Origin: Streptomyces coeruleorubidus
GTDB taxonomy: Bacteria > Actinomycetota > Actinomycetes > Streptomycetales > Streptomycetaceae
Direction of reading: 5' to 3'
DNA length: 64,000 nt
Assembly (NCBI RefSeq): GCF_028885415.1
Contig: NZ_CP118527.1
Span: 1,798,001-1,862,000, forward strand
Shown here: piece after piece, positions 21,111 to 30,302 of the stretch
Numbering within the stretch: position 1 is the first letter of the stretch
Layout of the letters: every line of letters starts with the position of its first letter
Program-made: the position numbers and the translations under genes
The notes under the pieces: generated by a model
Seen by the model: only the letters and a program-made list of their open reading frames with translations
What the model was told of the DNA's origin: nothing
The model's database searches: none

Positions 21111-21719
21111 CTACAAGGACTCGGCCGTCCGGTTGGCGCGCACCATGTCGACGAACAGGGCGTGCACGCGGTGGTCGCCGGTCAGTTCCGGGTGGAACGA
21201 CGTGGCCAGAGCGTTGTCCTGGCGGACCGCGACGATGTGGCCGTCGTGCTCTGCGAGCACCTCGGCCCCGGCGCCGACGGACTCGACCCAGGGGGCGCGG
21301 ATGAAGACGCCCTCCACCGGGTCGCCCTCGACGCCCTTGACGTCGACGGCCGCCTCGAAGGACTCGTTCTGCCGGCCGAAGGCGTTGCGGCGCACGATCA
21401 TGTCGATGCCGCCGACGGTCTCCTGGCCCGAGCGCGGGTCGAGGATCTTGTCGGCGAGCATGATCATGCCGGCGCAGGTGCCGTAGACGGGCATGCCGTC
21501 CCGCACGCGTGCGCGGAGCGGATCCATCACGCCGAACAGGACGGCCAGCTTGGAGATGGTGGTGGACTCGCCGCCGGGGATGACGAGGCCGTCCACCTCG
21601 GCGAGTTCTTCGGGGCGCCGCACCGGCCTGGCCACGGCATCGGCCGCGGCCAGGGCGACGAGGTGCTCCCGTACGTCGCCCTGGAGGGCCAGGACGCCGA
21701 TCACAGGTGCTTCGGTCAT
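21111..21719 (-). CDS. pdxT: Pyridoxal 5'-phosphate synthase glutaminase subunit PdxT
   Basis: A 202-aa glutamine amidotransferase that feeds ammonia to PdxS for de novo PLP synthesis. It shows [22 protein letters not shown], the nucleophile elbow YGTCAGMI with the catalytic cysteine, and the His-Glu pair in FHPELTGD. The ATG lies 5 bases after the pdxS stop. The genes form the pdxST operon. Confidence 0.97.
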   Translation of the reverse strand: MTEAPVIGVLALQGDVREHLVALAAADAVARPVRRPEELAEVDGLVIPGGESTTISKLAVLFGVMDPLRARVRDGMPVYGTCAGMIMLADKILDPRSGQETVGGIDMIVRRNAFGRQNESFEAAVDVKGVEGDPVEGVFIRAPWVESVGAGAEVLAEHDGHIVAVRQDNALATSFHPELTGDHRVHALFVDMVRANRTAESL

Positions 21720-21724
21720 GGGTG

Positions 21725-22630
21725 TTACCAGCCGCGGTTGGCGTAGCGCTCGGTCTCGGGGAGGGTGTCGCAGTTGATGCCGACCATGGCCTCGCCGAGG
21801 TTGCGGGACGCGTCGGCGATGATCTTCGGGTCGTCGTAGAAGGTGGTGGCCTTCACGATGGCGGCGGCGCGCTTGGCCGGGTCGCCGGACTTGAAGATGC
21901 CGGAGCCGACGAAGACGCCCTCGGCACCGAGCTGGCGCATCAGCGCGGCGTCGGCCGGGGTGGCCACACCGCCCGCGGAGAACAGCACGACGGGCAGCTT
22001 GCCGAGCTCGGAGACCTCCTTGACGAGCTCGTAGGGGGCGCGCAGCTCCTTGGCGGCGGCGTACAGCTCGTTGTTGTCGAAGCCGCGCAGCTTGGCGATC
22101 TCGTTCTTGATCTGGCGCAGGTGGCGGACGGCCTCGACGACGTTGCCGGTGCCGGCCTCGCCCTTGGAGCGGATCATCGCGGCGCCCTCGGCGATGCGGC
22201 GCAGGGCCTCGCCCAGGTTGGTGGCGCCACAGACGAACGGCGTGGTGAAGGCCCACTTGTCGGAGTGGTTGACCTCGTCGGCCGGGGTGAGGACCTCGGA
22301 CTCGTCGATGTAGTCGACGCCGAGGGACTGCAGCACCTGGGCCTCGACGAAGTGGCCGATGCGGGACTTGGCCATGACCGGGATCGAGACGGCGTCGATG
22401 ATGCCCTCGATCATGTCCGGGTCGGACATGCGGGCCACGCCGCCGTCCTTGCGGATGTCGGCCGGGACCCGCTCCAGGGCCATGACGGCGACGGCGCCCG
22501 CGTCCTCGGCGATCTTCGCCTGCTCCGGGGTGACGACGTCCATGATGACGCCGCCCTTGAGCTGCTCGGCCATACCGCGCTTCACACGGGCGGTGCCAGT
22601 CTCGGGGGCCTGGTTTTCGGAGAGGGACAC
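21725..22630 (-). CDS. pdxS: Pyridoxal 5'-phosphate synthase lyase subunit PdxS
   Basis: A 301-aa (beta/alpha)8 enzyme that builds PLP from ribose 5-phosphate, glyceraldehyde 3-phosphate and ammonia. Family stretches include [57 protein letters not shown] and [18 protein letters not shown]. The start is GTG. The 196-base upstream gap contains its promoter and the terminator of the preceding immunity-like gene. Confidence 0.97.
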   Translation of the reverse strand: MSLSENQAPETGTARVKRGMAEQLKGGVIMDVVTPEQAKIAEDAGAVAVMALERVPADIRKDGGVARMSDPDMIEGIIDAVSIPVMAKSRIGHFVEAQVLQSLGVDYIDESEVLTPADEVNHSDKWAFTTPFVCGATNLGEALRRIAEGAAMIRSKGEAGTGNVVEAVRHLRQIKNEIAKLRGFDNNELYAAAKELRAPYELVKEVSELGKLPVVLFSAGGVATPADAALMRQLGAEGVFVGSGIFKSGDPAKRAAAIVKATTFYDDPKIIADASRNLGEAMVGINCDTLPETERYANRGW

Positions 22631-22757
22631 GGGTGACCTCGCTGCTGGGAAAGAGGGGTTTTGTGCAGCACCGAGGAAACGTGAGGGGACCAGGCCACAG
22701 CAAGGGCCAATGGGAAGCCGGTGGATCGTTTTCCGTCCCCATACGCATGCCGAGGGC

Positions 22758-22783
22758 CCCGCCGAACGTGGTGGTTCGGCGGG
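22758..22783 (-). terminator. Terminator after the candidate immunity gene
   Basis: A 10-bp GC-rich stem (22758-22767 with 22774-22783, 6-base loop) lies 44 bases after the stop of the 193-aa gene and separates it from pdxS. Confidence 0.6.
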
Positions 22784-22826
22784 ACCTTCCGCCCGGAGAC
22801 CGTCGCGGGCACGGACCGAGCGGGTG

Positions 22827-23408
22827 TCAGAGCGGACGAGCGGGAGAGAACAGGGTCAGGCCTGCCCCGACCTCCTCGCTCCTCAACTCCGGAAACGACT
22901 TCAGGAGCTTCTCCTTGAGCGGGTCGCGCATAAGCACCCGGTCCGCGATGGCCGGCAGCCTTTCCCCGTCGTAGAGCACGGCCGAGTCCCAGTCGTCAGG
23001 GTCACCGTAACCCCGCCGGTCGACGATCACGGCGCGGGTCGGCGTCGGAAGCCCCGTCGCCGCTGCGACGACGGCCGCCTCGACCGCGTCGGCCTGCTGC
23101 AGTGTGAGGCCGTCCAGCCAGAGTGTCTGGATCTCGCACCCGAGCGGTTCGTACGCGTACGCGTCGATGACGTTGATGTCGGCGGAGAACCACCATTCCA
23201 TCGTGATGGACGCAATGCGCAGGCCCAGAAGACGGCCCAGCTCCTGAGGGCGCATGAGGACCTGTTCCCCTTCGATGTCGAGCACCACGGCCGCACCTCT
23301 GACCGGGTGCACGAGCCTCATGCCGTGTGCCTCGAACATCTCCACCTGTTCGGCGAAGACCGACGTGGCCCCCGACTCCCGGTACCACCGGATGAATCCG
23401 TCAGCCAC
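22827..23408 (-). CDS. Hypothetical protein, candidate immunity protein for the adjacent ALF toxin
   Basis: A 193-aa protein that I do not recognise as a named family. It has no signal peptide or membrane helix, so it should be cytoplasmic. Visible parts are an N-terminal helix ([13 protein letters not shown]), a hydrophobic core with [17 protein letters not shown], and a C-terminal [20 protein letters not shown] stretch. The GTG start is only 2 bases after the stop of the 1319-aa secreted protein, so translation is coupled. A small soluble gene directly after the variable C-terminus of a large secreted protein is the usual place for an immunity gene. The role is inferred from position alone. 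Confidence 0.6.
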   Translation of the reverse strand: MADGFIRWYRESGATSVFAEQVEMFEAHGMRLVHPVRGAAVVLDIEGEQVLMRPQELGRLLGLRIASITMEWWFSADINVIDAYAYEPLGCEIQTLWLDGLTLQQADAVEAAVVAAATGLPTPTRAVIVDRRGYGDPDDWDSAVLYDGERLPAIADRVLMRDPLKEKLLKSFPELRSEEVGAGLTLFSPARPL

Positions 23409-23410
23409 GG

Positions 23411-26400
23411 CTAGCAGCTCGGCAGCGTGAAGATGTGCACATTTTCTTCTCCGAAGACCTTCTTGGCCTGCTTGATGGCGGATTCCGGGGTGTTGTCGGC
23501 AAGGTAGTAGATCGCCTTCACGCCGGCCTGGTCGGCCGCCCACTTGTTGATCTTGAGGGCCGTTCCAAACCTGTCCGGCCTGCGGGCCTTGGCGCCACCG
23601 CCGACGAAGATGTATTCGCCGTTCGGCCCGATGACGTCGAGACCACTCGATCCCACGTTCGGCATGACGATCGGAATGTCCTGCCCGTTTTCCCCCTTGG
23701 CCACCTTTCCGCCGACCAGCTTAGCGATGTACTCCTCGCGCGCGATGCCCAGATCTCCCGCGTCACTGCCGCCGCCCGACATCACGAACGAGCGCTGCGC
23801 GGGGTCCATCGATCGCGCGGAACTCTGCGCCGCGGAACCGGCCTTCTTCTTGTCCGTCACACAGGCCGGAAGCTTCTTCCACGCATCCTCGAGGATGTCC
23901 TCGCTCTTGTCGACGAGCTTCCTCGCCTTGGCCGTCTTGTCGAGGAAGTCGTTGATCCCCGCGATGGCCTTCGCGATCCTCGGTAGCTTGCTGGCGATCT
24001 TGAGCGCTTTGGCCGGGCCGAGGTTCTGGATGATGGCCCAGAGGCAGATCCCGACGTCGGGGGCGTCCCAGCACTCCTTGATGTCCTCGGCGAACAGTTC
24101 GACGAGGAGCTCGCCGCCGTTCTCCTTCAGGTAGTCGAGCAGGTCCTGCTGGGCGAGCGCGCGGGCGGCCTCGTACTCCGCCTCGCTGATGCCGGCGGCT
24201 TCGAGCGCCTTGCGCTCAGCCTCCTCCAGGGAGTAGGCGTCGCCCTTCTCCTTGCTCCGGGCAGCCTCCCCGCGTTCCTTGCGCTCCAGCTCGCGCTGGT
24301 ACTCCTCGGCCCGTGTGGCCGCCTCGTCGGCTTCCTTGGCGTAGGTGCCGGCGTTCTTGGCGGCGGTCTCGGCCGACTTGGCGTGTTCCTCGGCGGAGGT
24401 GGCGAGCTTGTCGGCGTCGGCCGCGTCCTTCTCCGCCTGGGTGGCCGCTCCCTGGGCGAGGCTCGCTTCCTTCTCGGCCAGGGTGGCGGCGCTGCTCGCG
24501 GCCGCGGCGTGGTTCTCCGCGTCGGTGGCCGCTCCACGGGCGCGTGCGGCCTCGGCCTCGGCCTGGGTGGCGGCGTTGCGGGCCGCCGCCGCGTCCGCGA
24601 ACGCCTCGTTGGCGGCCTGACGGGCGAGTTTCGCGTCGGCCTGGGCCTGGGCGTCGGCCTCGTTGGCCCGTGCCGCGGCGGCCCGGGCCTTGGCTCCGTC
24701 CTCGGCGGCCTGGGCCGCGGACTTCATCGCGGCCACGGAGGAGCGTGCCGCGTCAGCGGAGGAACGCGCCGCTGCTGCCGCCGCCTTGAACGCGGGGCCC
24801 ACCTCGGCGTTGGCACGGGCGGCGGCGGCTTCGGCCGCTTCTGCGGCCTTGACCGCCTCCGCCGCTCTGGCCTCGGCCTTGGTCACCTCCGCCTGGCCCA
24901 TCGCCTGGGCGGCCTGGGCGACCTCAGCGGCGAAGTCGGCGTTCACGTCCGTGCCGGTGAACGGGGCGGTGAGCTGGATGGCGGTGTTCGCCGGGTCGGC
25001 GATGCCGGCGGCGGTGGTACGGGCAGAGGTGGCGGCCTGGACGGCGATGGTGGACTGCAGGCGGGCCATCCCCGCTTCCGTGGTGGCGCCGTCGGCTTCC
25101 TCCCGGGTGCGGTTGGCCGCCTGAAGGGCCTGGTTGGCGTGGATGGCGGCCAGCCCGGCGAGCCGGGAGGCCTCGTGGGCGGCGATGCCGGCCCGGGCTT
25201 CCTGCGCGGTGGCCTCGGCCGCCTTGGCATTGGCCCGCTGAGTCGCCGCGCGCGTGGCCGCGGCTTCGGACTCCGCCTTGCTGGCCGCCGCGTTCGCCGC
25301 GAAGGCGGCGGCTTCGGCCTTGTTGGCGGCGGCGTTGGCCCGCGCGGCGTGCGCGGTGGCTTCACTGGCCGCAGCCCGCGCCCGCGCGGCCGCACCGGCG
25401 GCCTCGATGGCCGCCGAACGCGAACGCACCGCCGCCGAGGACGCCTGATCGGCCGCGCCACGGGCCGTACCGGCAGCCGTTCCAGCCGCGTCCGCGGCGG
25501 ATCGTGCCTCCGTGGCCGCCGTGCGCGCGGTCTCGGCGTGCTCGGTGCCCTTCGCCTTGGCGGCCAGCGCTTCGGTCGCCCTGGCCCGGGCCTCTTCCGC
25601 CCTGTGGGCGCGTTCGGCCTCCACCGCCTTGTTCCGGGCGTTGCGGGCCTTGGTCTCCTCGCCCCTGGCCAGCTGGTCGGCCTTGGCGGCGACGCCCTCC
25701 TGGGTCTGCGCGGTGGCCCGCTTCTCGGCCGCCACGGCCGCGGCGGCCTGCGCGTCGGCCCGCTTGGCCGAGGCAGTCCGTGCCTCGGCCTCGGCACGCG
25801 CACGTGCCTGAGCGGCCACATCGCGTTCGCGTTCGGCCCGTGCCCGTGCGGCCGCCGCCAGGTCGCGCTCGCGTTCGGCGATCGCCCGCTGCTCGGCTGC
25901 GATCTTGGCCTGGCGCTGCGCCTCTACCCGCGCCGCCCGCGTCTTCTGGGCGTGGTCCCACGCCTGCTTCTCGGCCTGCTCGGCCTCGATCCTGGCCTGG
26001 CGGGACTTGGCCGCCGCGTCCGCCGCGATCTTCGCCTGCTTGGCCGCCGCCCCGGCGAGCCGGGCCGCCGCCTTCGCGTGCTCCTCGGCGTTCTCCCGCC
26101 ACTTGGCGGCCTGCCGCGCGTGCAGCTCGGCCTGGTTCTTGGAGTTCAGCCCCGCGGCGTCGGCGGCCGTTGCCTCCACCGCTTGCTGCGCGGTGGCCGC
26201 CGCCTTGGCTGCCGCGTCCGCCGCAGCCTCGATACCGGAGGCGACCTCCGACCACTGGACGCCGTGGGTGAGCCCCGTCTCGACCAGAACACCGGCCTGT
26301 ACCTTGGCCTGACCGGCCGCCACCTGCGCCTGCTTGGCCGCGTCCTCGGCGATACCGACCTGCCGCGCGATCTCGGTCTTGACCGGCCCGTAGTCGGACA

Positions 26401-27370
26401 GGCGCTTGCCGGCCCGGTCCGCGGCCAGCATCCGGTCGGCCTCGCGGGACTGCGAGCCCGCCGCGCTCATCGCGTTCGAGGCGGTCTTGAGCGCCTTGAC
26501 CGCGTTGCCATGCGCGGCGATCAGCTTGGTACGTGCACCGGCGGCCGTGGCCGCCTTCTCCGCCAGCTCGCGCAGCCGCTCCGCCGCCTCCAGCGCCTCC
26601 TTCTGCGCCTTCTCGTGCGCGGCCCGGTCGTCCGCGTCCTTCTGCGCAGCGACCAGATAGCCCTTGTCCAGGAACTCGGCGATCACCTTGTCGTCGCCCG
26701 TGGCCAAGGCGGCCTGCGCGGCACTCTTCACCGCCGGGCCGCCGACCGCGACGAGCATCTCGACCCGCTTGCGGTTCTCTGCCGCGCGTTCCTTGTCGTT
26801 CTGCTCCGTCGCCTTGTCCCGCTGCCGCGCGATCTCGGCGCCGAAGGCCAGGAAATCGGCGCGGTCGCGGGCCGTGCCCTTCAGGACCCGCTCGACCTCC
26901 GCGTTGAAGAACGGGCCGCCCGTGCCGCGCATCGCCTCGATCTGGCGGCGGTTGGCGACATCGGCCGCGTCCCTCTTGTCCTTGGCGCGCTGCCGCGCCT
27001 CGGCTTCTCCGCGCTCCAGGAAGTCCCGAATCGCGTTTGGATCCGTACTCTCCAACGCCTTCTTGGCGGCCTCGCGGACCTCCTCCTCCTCGTCGAACTC
27101 CGCGAAGTCCTCCACCAATTGCCGGTCGCGGTCCGCGCTGATCTCGTCCAGTGCGGAATGTGGCGGCGCCGGGTCGGTCGCCGCCTTCGGTAATCCGGCC
27201 AGAATGCGGGTCATTTCGACCCTGCTCGACTTCTCCTGTGTGACGGCACCGGCTTCCCCGGTCACAGTGCCGAGGACGGCCAGGGCCATGACGGTCGACA
27301 CCGCCTTGCCCATCATGCCGGGCACACGCCGGCGTAATCTTCCGGATCTCGACCGGAATCTCTTCCTCAC
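23411..27370 (-). CDS. Secreted ALF-repeat protein with giant Ala-rich coiled coil and C-terminal putative toxin domain
   Basis: A 1319-aa protein. An Arg-rich signal peptide ends about residue 45 (LGTVTGEAGA). ALF repeats follow (~70-220, for example AAQAALATGDDKVIAEFLDKG). Next is a ~800-residue Ala/Glu/Arg coiled coil to ~1040, then a segment EDIKECWDAPDVGICLWAI resembling linkers before toxin domains. The final compact domain of ~109 residues begins REEYIAKLVGG and contains SGLDVIGPNGEY and VGGGAKARRPDRFG. That Asp ... Gly-x-Lys pattern recalls restriction-endonuclease-fold toxins, but the usual acidic residue before the Lys is absent. The start is GTG with GAAGGAG five bases upstream. 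A 193-aa gene follows at once. Confidence 0.8.
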   Translation of the reverse strand: MRKRFRSRSGRLRRRVPGMMGKAVSTVMALAVLGTVTGEAGAVTQEKSSRVEMTRILAGLPKAATDPAPPHSALDEISADRDRQLVEDFAEFDEEEEVREAAKKALESTDPNAIRDFLERGEAEARQRAKDKRDAADVANRRQIEAMRGTGGPFFNAEVERVLKGTARDRADFLAFGAEIARQRDKATEQNDKERAAENRKRVEMLVAVGGPAVKSAAQAALATGDDKVIAEFLDKGYLVAAQKDADDRAAHEKAQKEALEAAERLRELAEKAATAAGARTKLIAAHGNAVKALKTASNAMSAAGSQSREADRMLAADRAGKRLSDYGPVKTEIARQVGIAEDAAKQAQVAAGQAKVQAGVLVETGLTHGVQWSEVASGIEAAADAAAKAAATAQQAVEATAADAAGLNSKNQAELHARQAAKWRENAEEHAKAAARLAGAAAKQAKIAADAAAKSRQARIEAEQAEKQAWDHAQKTRAARVEAQRQAKIAAEQRAIAERERDLAAAARARAERERDVAAQARARAEAEARTASAKRADAQAAAAVAAEKRATAQTQEGVAAKADQLARGEETKARNARNKAVEAERAHRAEEARARATEALAAKAKGTEHAETARTAATEARSAADAAGTAAGTARGAADQASSAAVRSRSAAIEAAGAAARARAAASEATAHAARANAAANKAEAAAFAANAAASKAESEAAATRAATQRANAKAAEATAQEARAGIAAHEASRLAGLAAIHANQALQAANRTREEADGATTEAGMARLQSTIAVQAATSARTTAAGIADPANTAIQLTAPFTGTDVNADFAAEVAQAAQAMGQAEVTKAEARAAEAVKAAEAAEAAAARANAEVGPAFKAAAAAARSSADAARSSVAAMKSAAQAAEDGAKARAAAARANEADAQAQADAKLARQAANEAFADAAAARNAATQAEAEAARARGAATDAENHAAAASSAATLAEKEASLAQGAATQAEKDAADADKLATSAEEHAKSAETAAKNAGTYAKEADEAATRAEEYQRELERKERGEAARSKEKGDAYSLEEAERKALEAAGISEAEYEAARALAQQDLLDYLKENGGELLVELFAEDIKECWDAPDVGICLWAIIQNLGPAKALKIASKLPRIAKAIAGINDFLDKTAKARKLVDKSEDILEDAWKKLPACVTDKKKAGSAAQSSARSMDPAQRSFVMSGGGSDAGDLGIAREEYIAKLVGGKVAKGENGQDIPIVMPNVGSSGLDVIGPNGEYIFVGGGAKARRPDRFGTALKINKWAADQAGVKAIYYLADNTPESAIKQAKKVFGEENVHIFTLPSC

Positions 27371-27412
27371 GGGAACTCCTTCAATAAGGGAACAGGCCAA
27401 AGGAATTCGGCA

Positions 27413-27447
27413 AAAACAAGCCCCTGCCCTCACTGCGCGGGCAGGGG
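27413..27447 (-). terminator. Intrinsic terminator with T-tract
   Basis: A 9-bp stem (27421-27429 with 27439-27447) is followed on the minus strand by a T-rich run (27413-27420). It lies between the 371-aa ALF gene and the large toxin-like gene, so the latter needs its own promoter in the same short gap. Confidence 0.7.
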
Positions 27448-27515
27448 TGATCGGGGCCTCGGCCGCCAAGCCGGCAGCGTTACGGAGCTTCCGTGCGGCC
27501 GAGGGCCCGGTGGGC

Positions 27516-27542
27516 CGGCCCGGCGCGGTGTGCGCCGGGCCG
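27516..27542 (-). terminator. GC-rich hairpin just after the 371-aa ALF gene
   Basis: A perfect 11-bp stem (27516-27526 with 27532-27542) and a 5-base loop lie 6 bases past the stop. Together with the next hairpin it makes a double terminator. Confidence 0.65.
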
Positions 27543-27548
27543 ACGGCG

Positions 27549-28664
27549 TCAGCCCTTGACGCGGTTCTCGCTGTCGCGGGCCCGGTCCGCCATGTCCTTC
27601 CAGAAGGCGGCCGTCAGGACGGCCTCCGTCTGCTCAGCGGCCCAGTCGCCCTGCCGGGCCTCGGCCGGCGCCGCGATCTTCTCCCAGATGGCGTCCGCGC
27701 TCTCCTTGGACAGTCGGGCGATGTGCTGCCAGCTCTCCGCCTGCGCTCTGGCCGCCTCCTGCTCGGTCAGCCAAGCCGACTGCGCGCCGTCCGCGTGATC
27801 AGCGACCGCCCGCCAGGCCAGCTCGGCCTCGGCACGCGCCTTCGCCGCGTCGGCCGACGACTTCAACGCCTCCTCGGCGGCCACGGCCTGCGCGACCAGC
27901 AACGACAGCACGTGCTGGCGCCGCACCTCCCCGTCCGCCACCCGGAGCCGGTACGCCTCCACGTCCAACGCCGCGCCGGTCGCCCAGCCGTAGCCGAAGA
28001 ACTCCACGACGTCCGCGTCCGTGGAGCCGGAGCGCAGCGCCCACCGCGCCACCGCCCGCACCTGTTCGCCCGGATCGCCCTCCGCGACCGCCCGCACGAA
28101 GGCACGGTCCTTCTCGGCCACCTCCAGACGGCGCTGCGCATCAGCCTCCCGCATCACGCGGTCGCGCTGCTGCGCCTCGGCGTAACCGGTCTTCACGAAC
28201 GCGGCCCGATCGGCGTCGGTGCCCTTCAGCGCCCGCTCGGCAGCCGATCGGACCTGCGGGGAGAACGCCGCCGGATGCGTGCTCACCACCCGCTCGCAGA
28301 ACGCCCGGTTGCGTGACCGCGCGTCACGCAGGCGCTGCTTCGCCGCGTCGTAACCGCCCCCGGGGGCCAGCCACTCCGCGATCGCGTCGTCGCCCCGCGT
28401 ACTGCGCAGCGCGTTCCACGCCGACGTACGGATCTCCGCGGGCAGGCCCGACTTGGCCAGCCGCAGCACACGCTCCCGCGCCTCGTCCGCCGCGGCGGCG
28501 ACCACCAGCGCCGACGGGTCGGCCGGGTCTGCGGCCACCACCGGGGTGTACGCGCGGGCGGGCGCCGCGGGCACGACTGCGCCGCCGGCCAGCACGCCGA
28601 TCACCAACGCGGACACGGCCCATCTCTGACGTCTCACGCCGTGACCGGCGGAATCTGCCACCAC
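27549..28664 (-). CDS. Secreted ALF-repeat protein, short form
   Basis: A 371-aa protein with a signal peptide (RRQRWAVSALVIGVLAGGAVVPAAPARA, cleaved near residue 38). About three ALF-type repeats follow, each with a conserved AxxALRG-type helix and acidic-Ala-Phe segment (SAAERALKGTDADRAAFVKTG is the clearest). The C-terminal ~130 residues are an Ala-rich helical region. There is no recognisable catalytic domain, so it may be a partner or a truncated relative of the large protein. Two consecutive GTG codons can serve as start, with GAGGG upstream. It begins 16 bases after the AbfB-bearing gene, so the two are probably co-transcribed. Confidence 0.78.
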   Translation of the reverse strand: MVADSAGHGVRRQRWAVSALVIGVLAGGAVVPAAPARAYTPVVAADPADPSALVVAAAADEARERVLRLAKSGLPAEIRTSAWNALRSTRGDDAIAEWLAPGGGYDAAKQRLRDARSRNRAFCERVVSTHPAAFSPQVRSAAERALKGTDADRAAFVKTGYAEAQQRDRVMREADAQRRLEVAEKDRAFVRAVAEGDPGEQVRAVARWALRSGSTDADVVEFFGYGWATGAALDVEAYRLRVADGEVRRQHVLSLLVAQAVAAEEALKSSADAAKARAEAELAWRAVADHADGAQSAWLTEQEAARAQAESWQHIARLSKESADAIWEKIAAPAEARQGDWAAEQTEAVLTAAFWKDMADRARDSENRVKG

Positions 28665-28679
28665 TTCCGCCCTCGCTCG

Positions 28680-30302
28680 TCAGGGTGCCATCGGTGCGGT
28701 GACTCGCCACTCCGCCAAGCGCACCTTAGAAGCGTCCCCGGGGAAACCACCGGGCAGAACGAACGCGCGGGAGGAGCGGGCGTAGACCTCCGTCGCCGTG
28801 GGCGCAAGCCAGTTCACACTGCTACCGGCGGCCTGCGTGAAGGACACACTGGTCGGCAGCCCAGCATCCGGCCGGGTGCACCAGGTGGCACTCTTCCGGA
28901 AAGTTGCACTCCGGTCATCCGCGGCGACCTCCACGCGCAGTCCGTCCTGCTCGGCCTTGCCGCTCCTGATGTAGTAGCCGGGCTTGCGCACAGACTCGAA
29001 GGAGTAGCAGCCGGGCTGACTCGCGAGGGAGGGCACTACGACCCAGGTGGCGTCCTCGCGGTCGGCCAGGGCGCTGGTGCTCTTGAGCGTGTCGTTGAGG
29101 ACGACCTTCCCGCGGTCCGCGCTGGACTGACGCGCGTACTCACCACCACCTCCAAACACCCTGAGGGACTGGCGCTTGAGCCGGTACTGGGTGTCCGCCT
29201 TCAGGAAGACGGCGACGTCGTCATCGCTGCCGGCCAGGGCCTTCTTGGCAGCGGCGACCAGGTTGGGGTTGACTCGGCCGTTCTCGGCGGCGGCCTGTAT
29301 CTGGAAGGCGAGCTGGCGGTTCGCCTCGGCGAGCTTCTTGCGCCGGTTCTCGTCGTCGCGCTTGTACGCGGCGTCGGCACCGGTGTGGATGTACGCCTTC
29401 CACACGGCCGGGTCGGAGCTGCGGGTGGCCCGCTGTCCTTCGGCGTACAGCTCGGTGCCGTGCAGGTCGGCGGCGGCCAAGCGCAGCAGCTCGCGGATGA
29501 AGTTGTCGTCGCTCAGCCCGAGCATGGCCTCGGAGGGAGTGATACGGAAGAGCGCTGCGGCGTTCTTGCGCGCGGCGATTTCCTTGCGGCGCTCGGCCTC
29601 CAGGCGGTCCTTCTCGGCCAGGTCCGCCAGTTCCTTGGCCACGTCCCGCTTGTGCGCCTCGCGGGCGCCGTTGACGATGAACTCCCGCCAGTCCGCCGGC
29701 TCACCGACCAGCGCCTGCAGTGCCGCCGCCCGCACCTCGGGACCGGACGCCTCGTGCCTGGCGACGGCCCGGATGAAATTGTCGTCGCTGAGGGCCAGCA
29801 GTTCGGGGGTGCTGGGGATGCCGATGGTGAGGAGGACCTGGGACTTGGCCAGCCGCGCCGCCCGCTCGGCTTCGGCCTTCTCCCGCTCCCGCTGCTGGTC
29901 GAGCCGGTACGCCTCGTGGACGCCTGTCACGATGAAGCGCACGTGGTCCTCGGCGACCGTGCTGGCCATCGACTGCTCTGCGGCGGTGCGCACTGCGTCC
30001 AGCTTCTCGCCCGCGTCGCTGGCCTTCTGCCACAGAGCATGGATGAAGTCGTAGTCGCTGAGCAGGAGCACCTCGGCGGTCGGGTCGAGACGCACCACGG
30101 CCGCGGCCTCGACACGCTGGGCGTCGGTCGTCCCGATGCCCGCCGCACGGGCCGCGACATCCGCTGCCGCAACGTCCGGAGCACTGTCGGCGACTGCTCC
30201 CGGCGCGACAGCGCCTGTTACGGCCGCGAGGGCGGTTGCGGTCACGAGGCCGCGCGTCATGATCCGCCCCATACGTGCGGAAGCGATGTGCTTGCTGTTC
30301 AT
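28680..30302 (-). CDS. Secreted ALF-repeat protein with C-terminal AbfB-like domain
   Basis: A 540-aa protein with a signal peptide (GLVTATALAAVTGAVAPGAVA). At least three clear repeats of ~75-80 residues share the LSDxxFI motif (LLSDYDFIHAL, ALSDDNFIRAV, GLSDDNFIREL), and a fourth is degenerate. The last ~120 residues resemble the AbfB beta-trefoil (FESVRKPGYYIRSG and SATFRKSATWCTRPD), a carbohydrate-binding module that holds arabinofuranose side chains. A secreted or wall-associated binding role is inferred. I chose the ATG at MNSKHIASARMG; an upstream in-frame ATG adds 10 residues. It is the first gene of the ALF cluster. Confidence 0.8.
   Translation of the reverse strand: MNSKHIASARMGRIMTRGLVTATALAAVTGAVAPGAVADSAPDVAAADVAARAAGIGTTDAQRVEAAAVVRLDPTAEVLLLSDYDFIHALWQKASDAGEKLDAVRTAAEQSMASTVAEDHVRFIVTGVHEAYRLDQQREREKAEAERAARLAKSQVLLTIGIPSTPELLALSDDNFIRAVARHEASGPEVRAAALQALVGEPADWREFIVNGAREAHKRDVAKELADLAEKDRLEAERRKEIAARKNAAALFRITPSEAMLGLSDDNFIRELLRLAAADLHGTELYAEGQRATRSSDPAVWKAYIHTGADAAYKRDDENRRKKLAEANRQLAFQIQAAAENGRVNPNLVAAAKKALAGSDDDVAVFLKADTQYRLKRQSLRVFGGGGEYARQSSADRGKVVLNDTLKSTSALADREDATWVVVPSLASQPGCYSFESVRKPGYYIRSGKAEQDGLRVEVAADDRSATFRKSATWCTRPDAGLPTSVSFTQAAGSSVNWLAPTATEVYARSSRAFVLPGGFPGDASKVRLAEWRVTAPMAP

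Noticed and set aside
24383..27193. A 936-codon plus-strand frame opposite the large ALF protein
   Set aside because: Codon composition of the antisense of an Ala-rich coiled coil keeps all frames open. The minus-strand reading has a signal peptide, ribosome binding site and domain structure, while this one has none.
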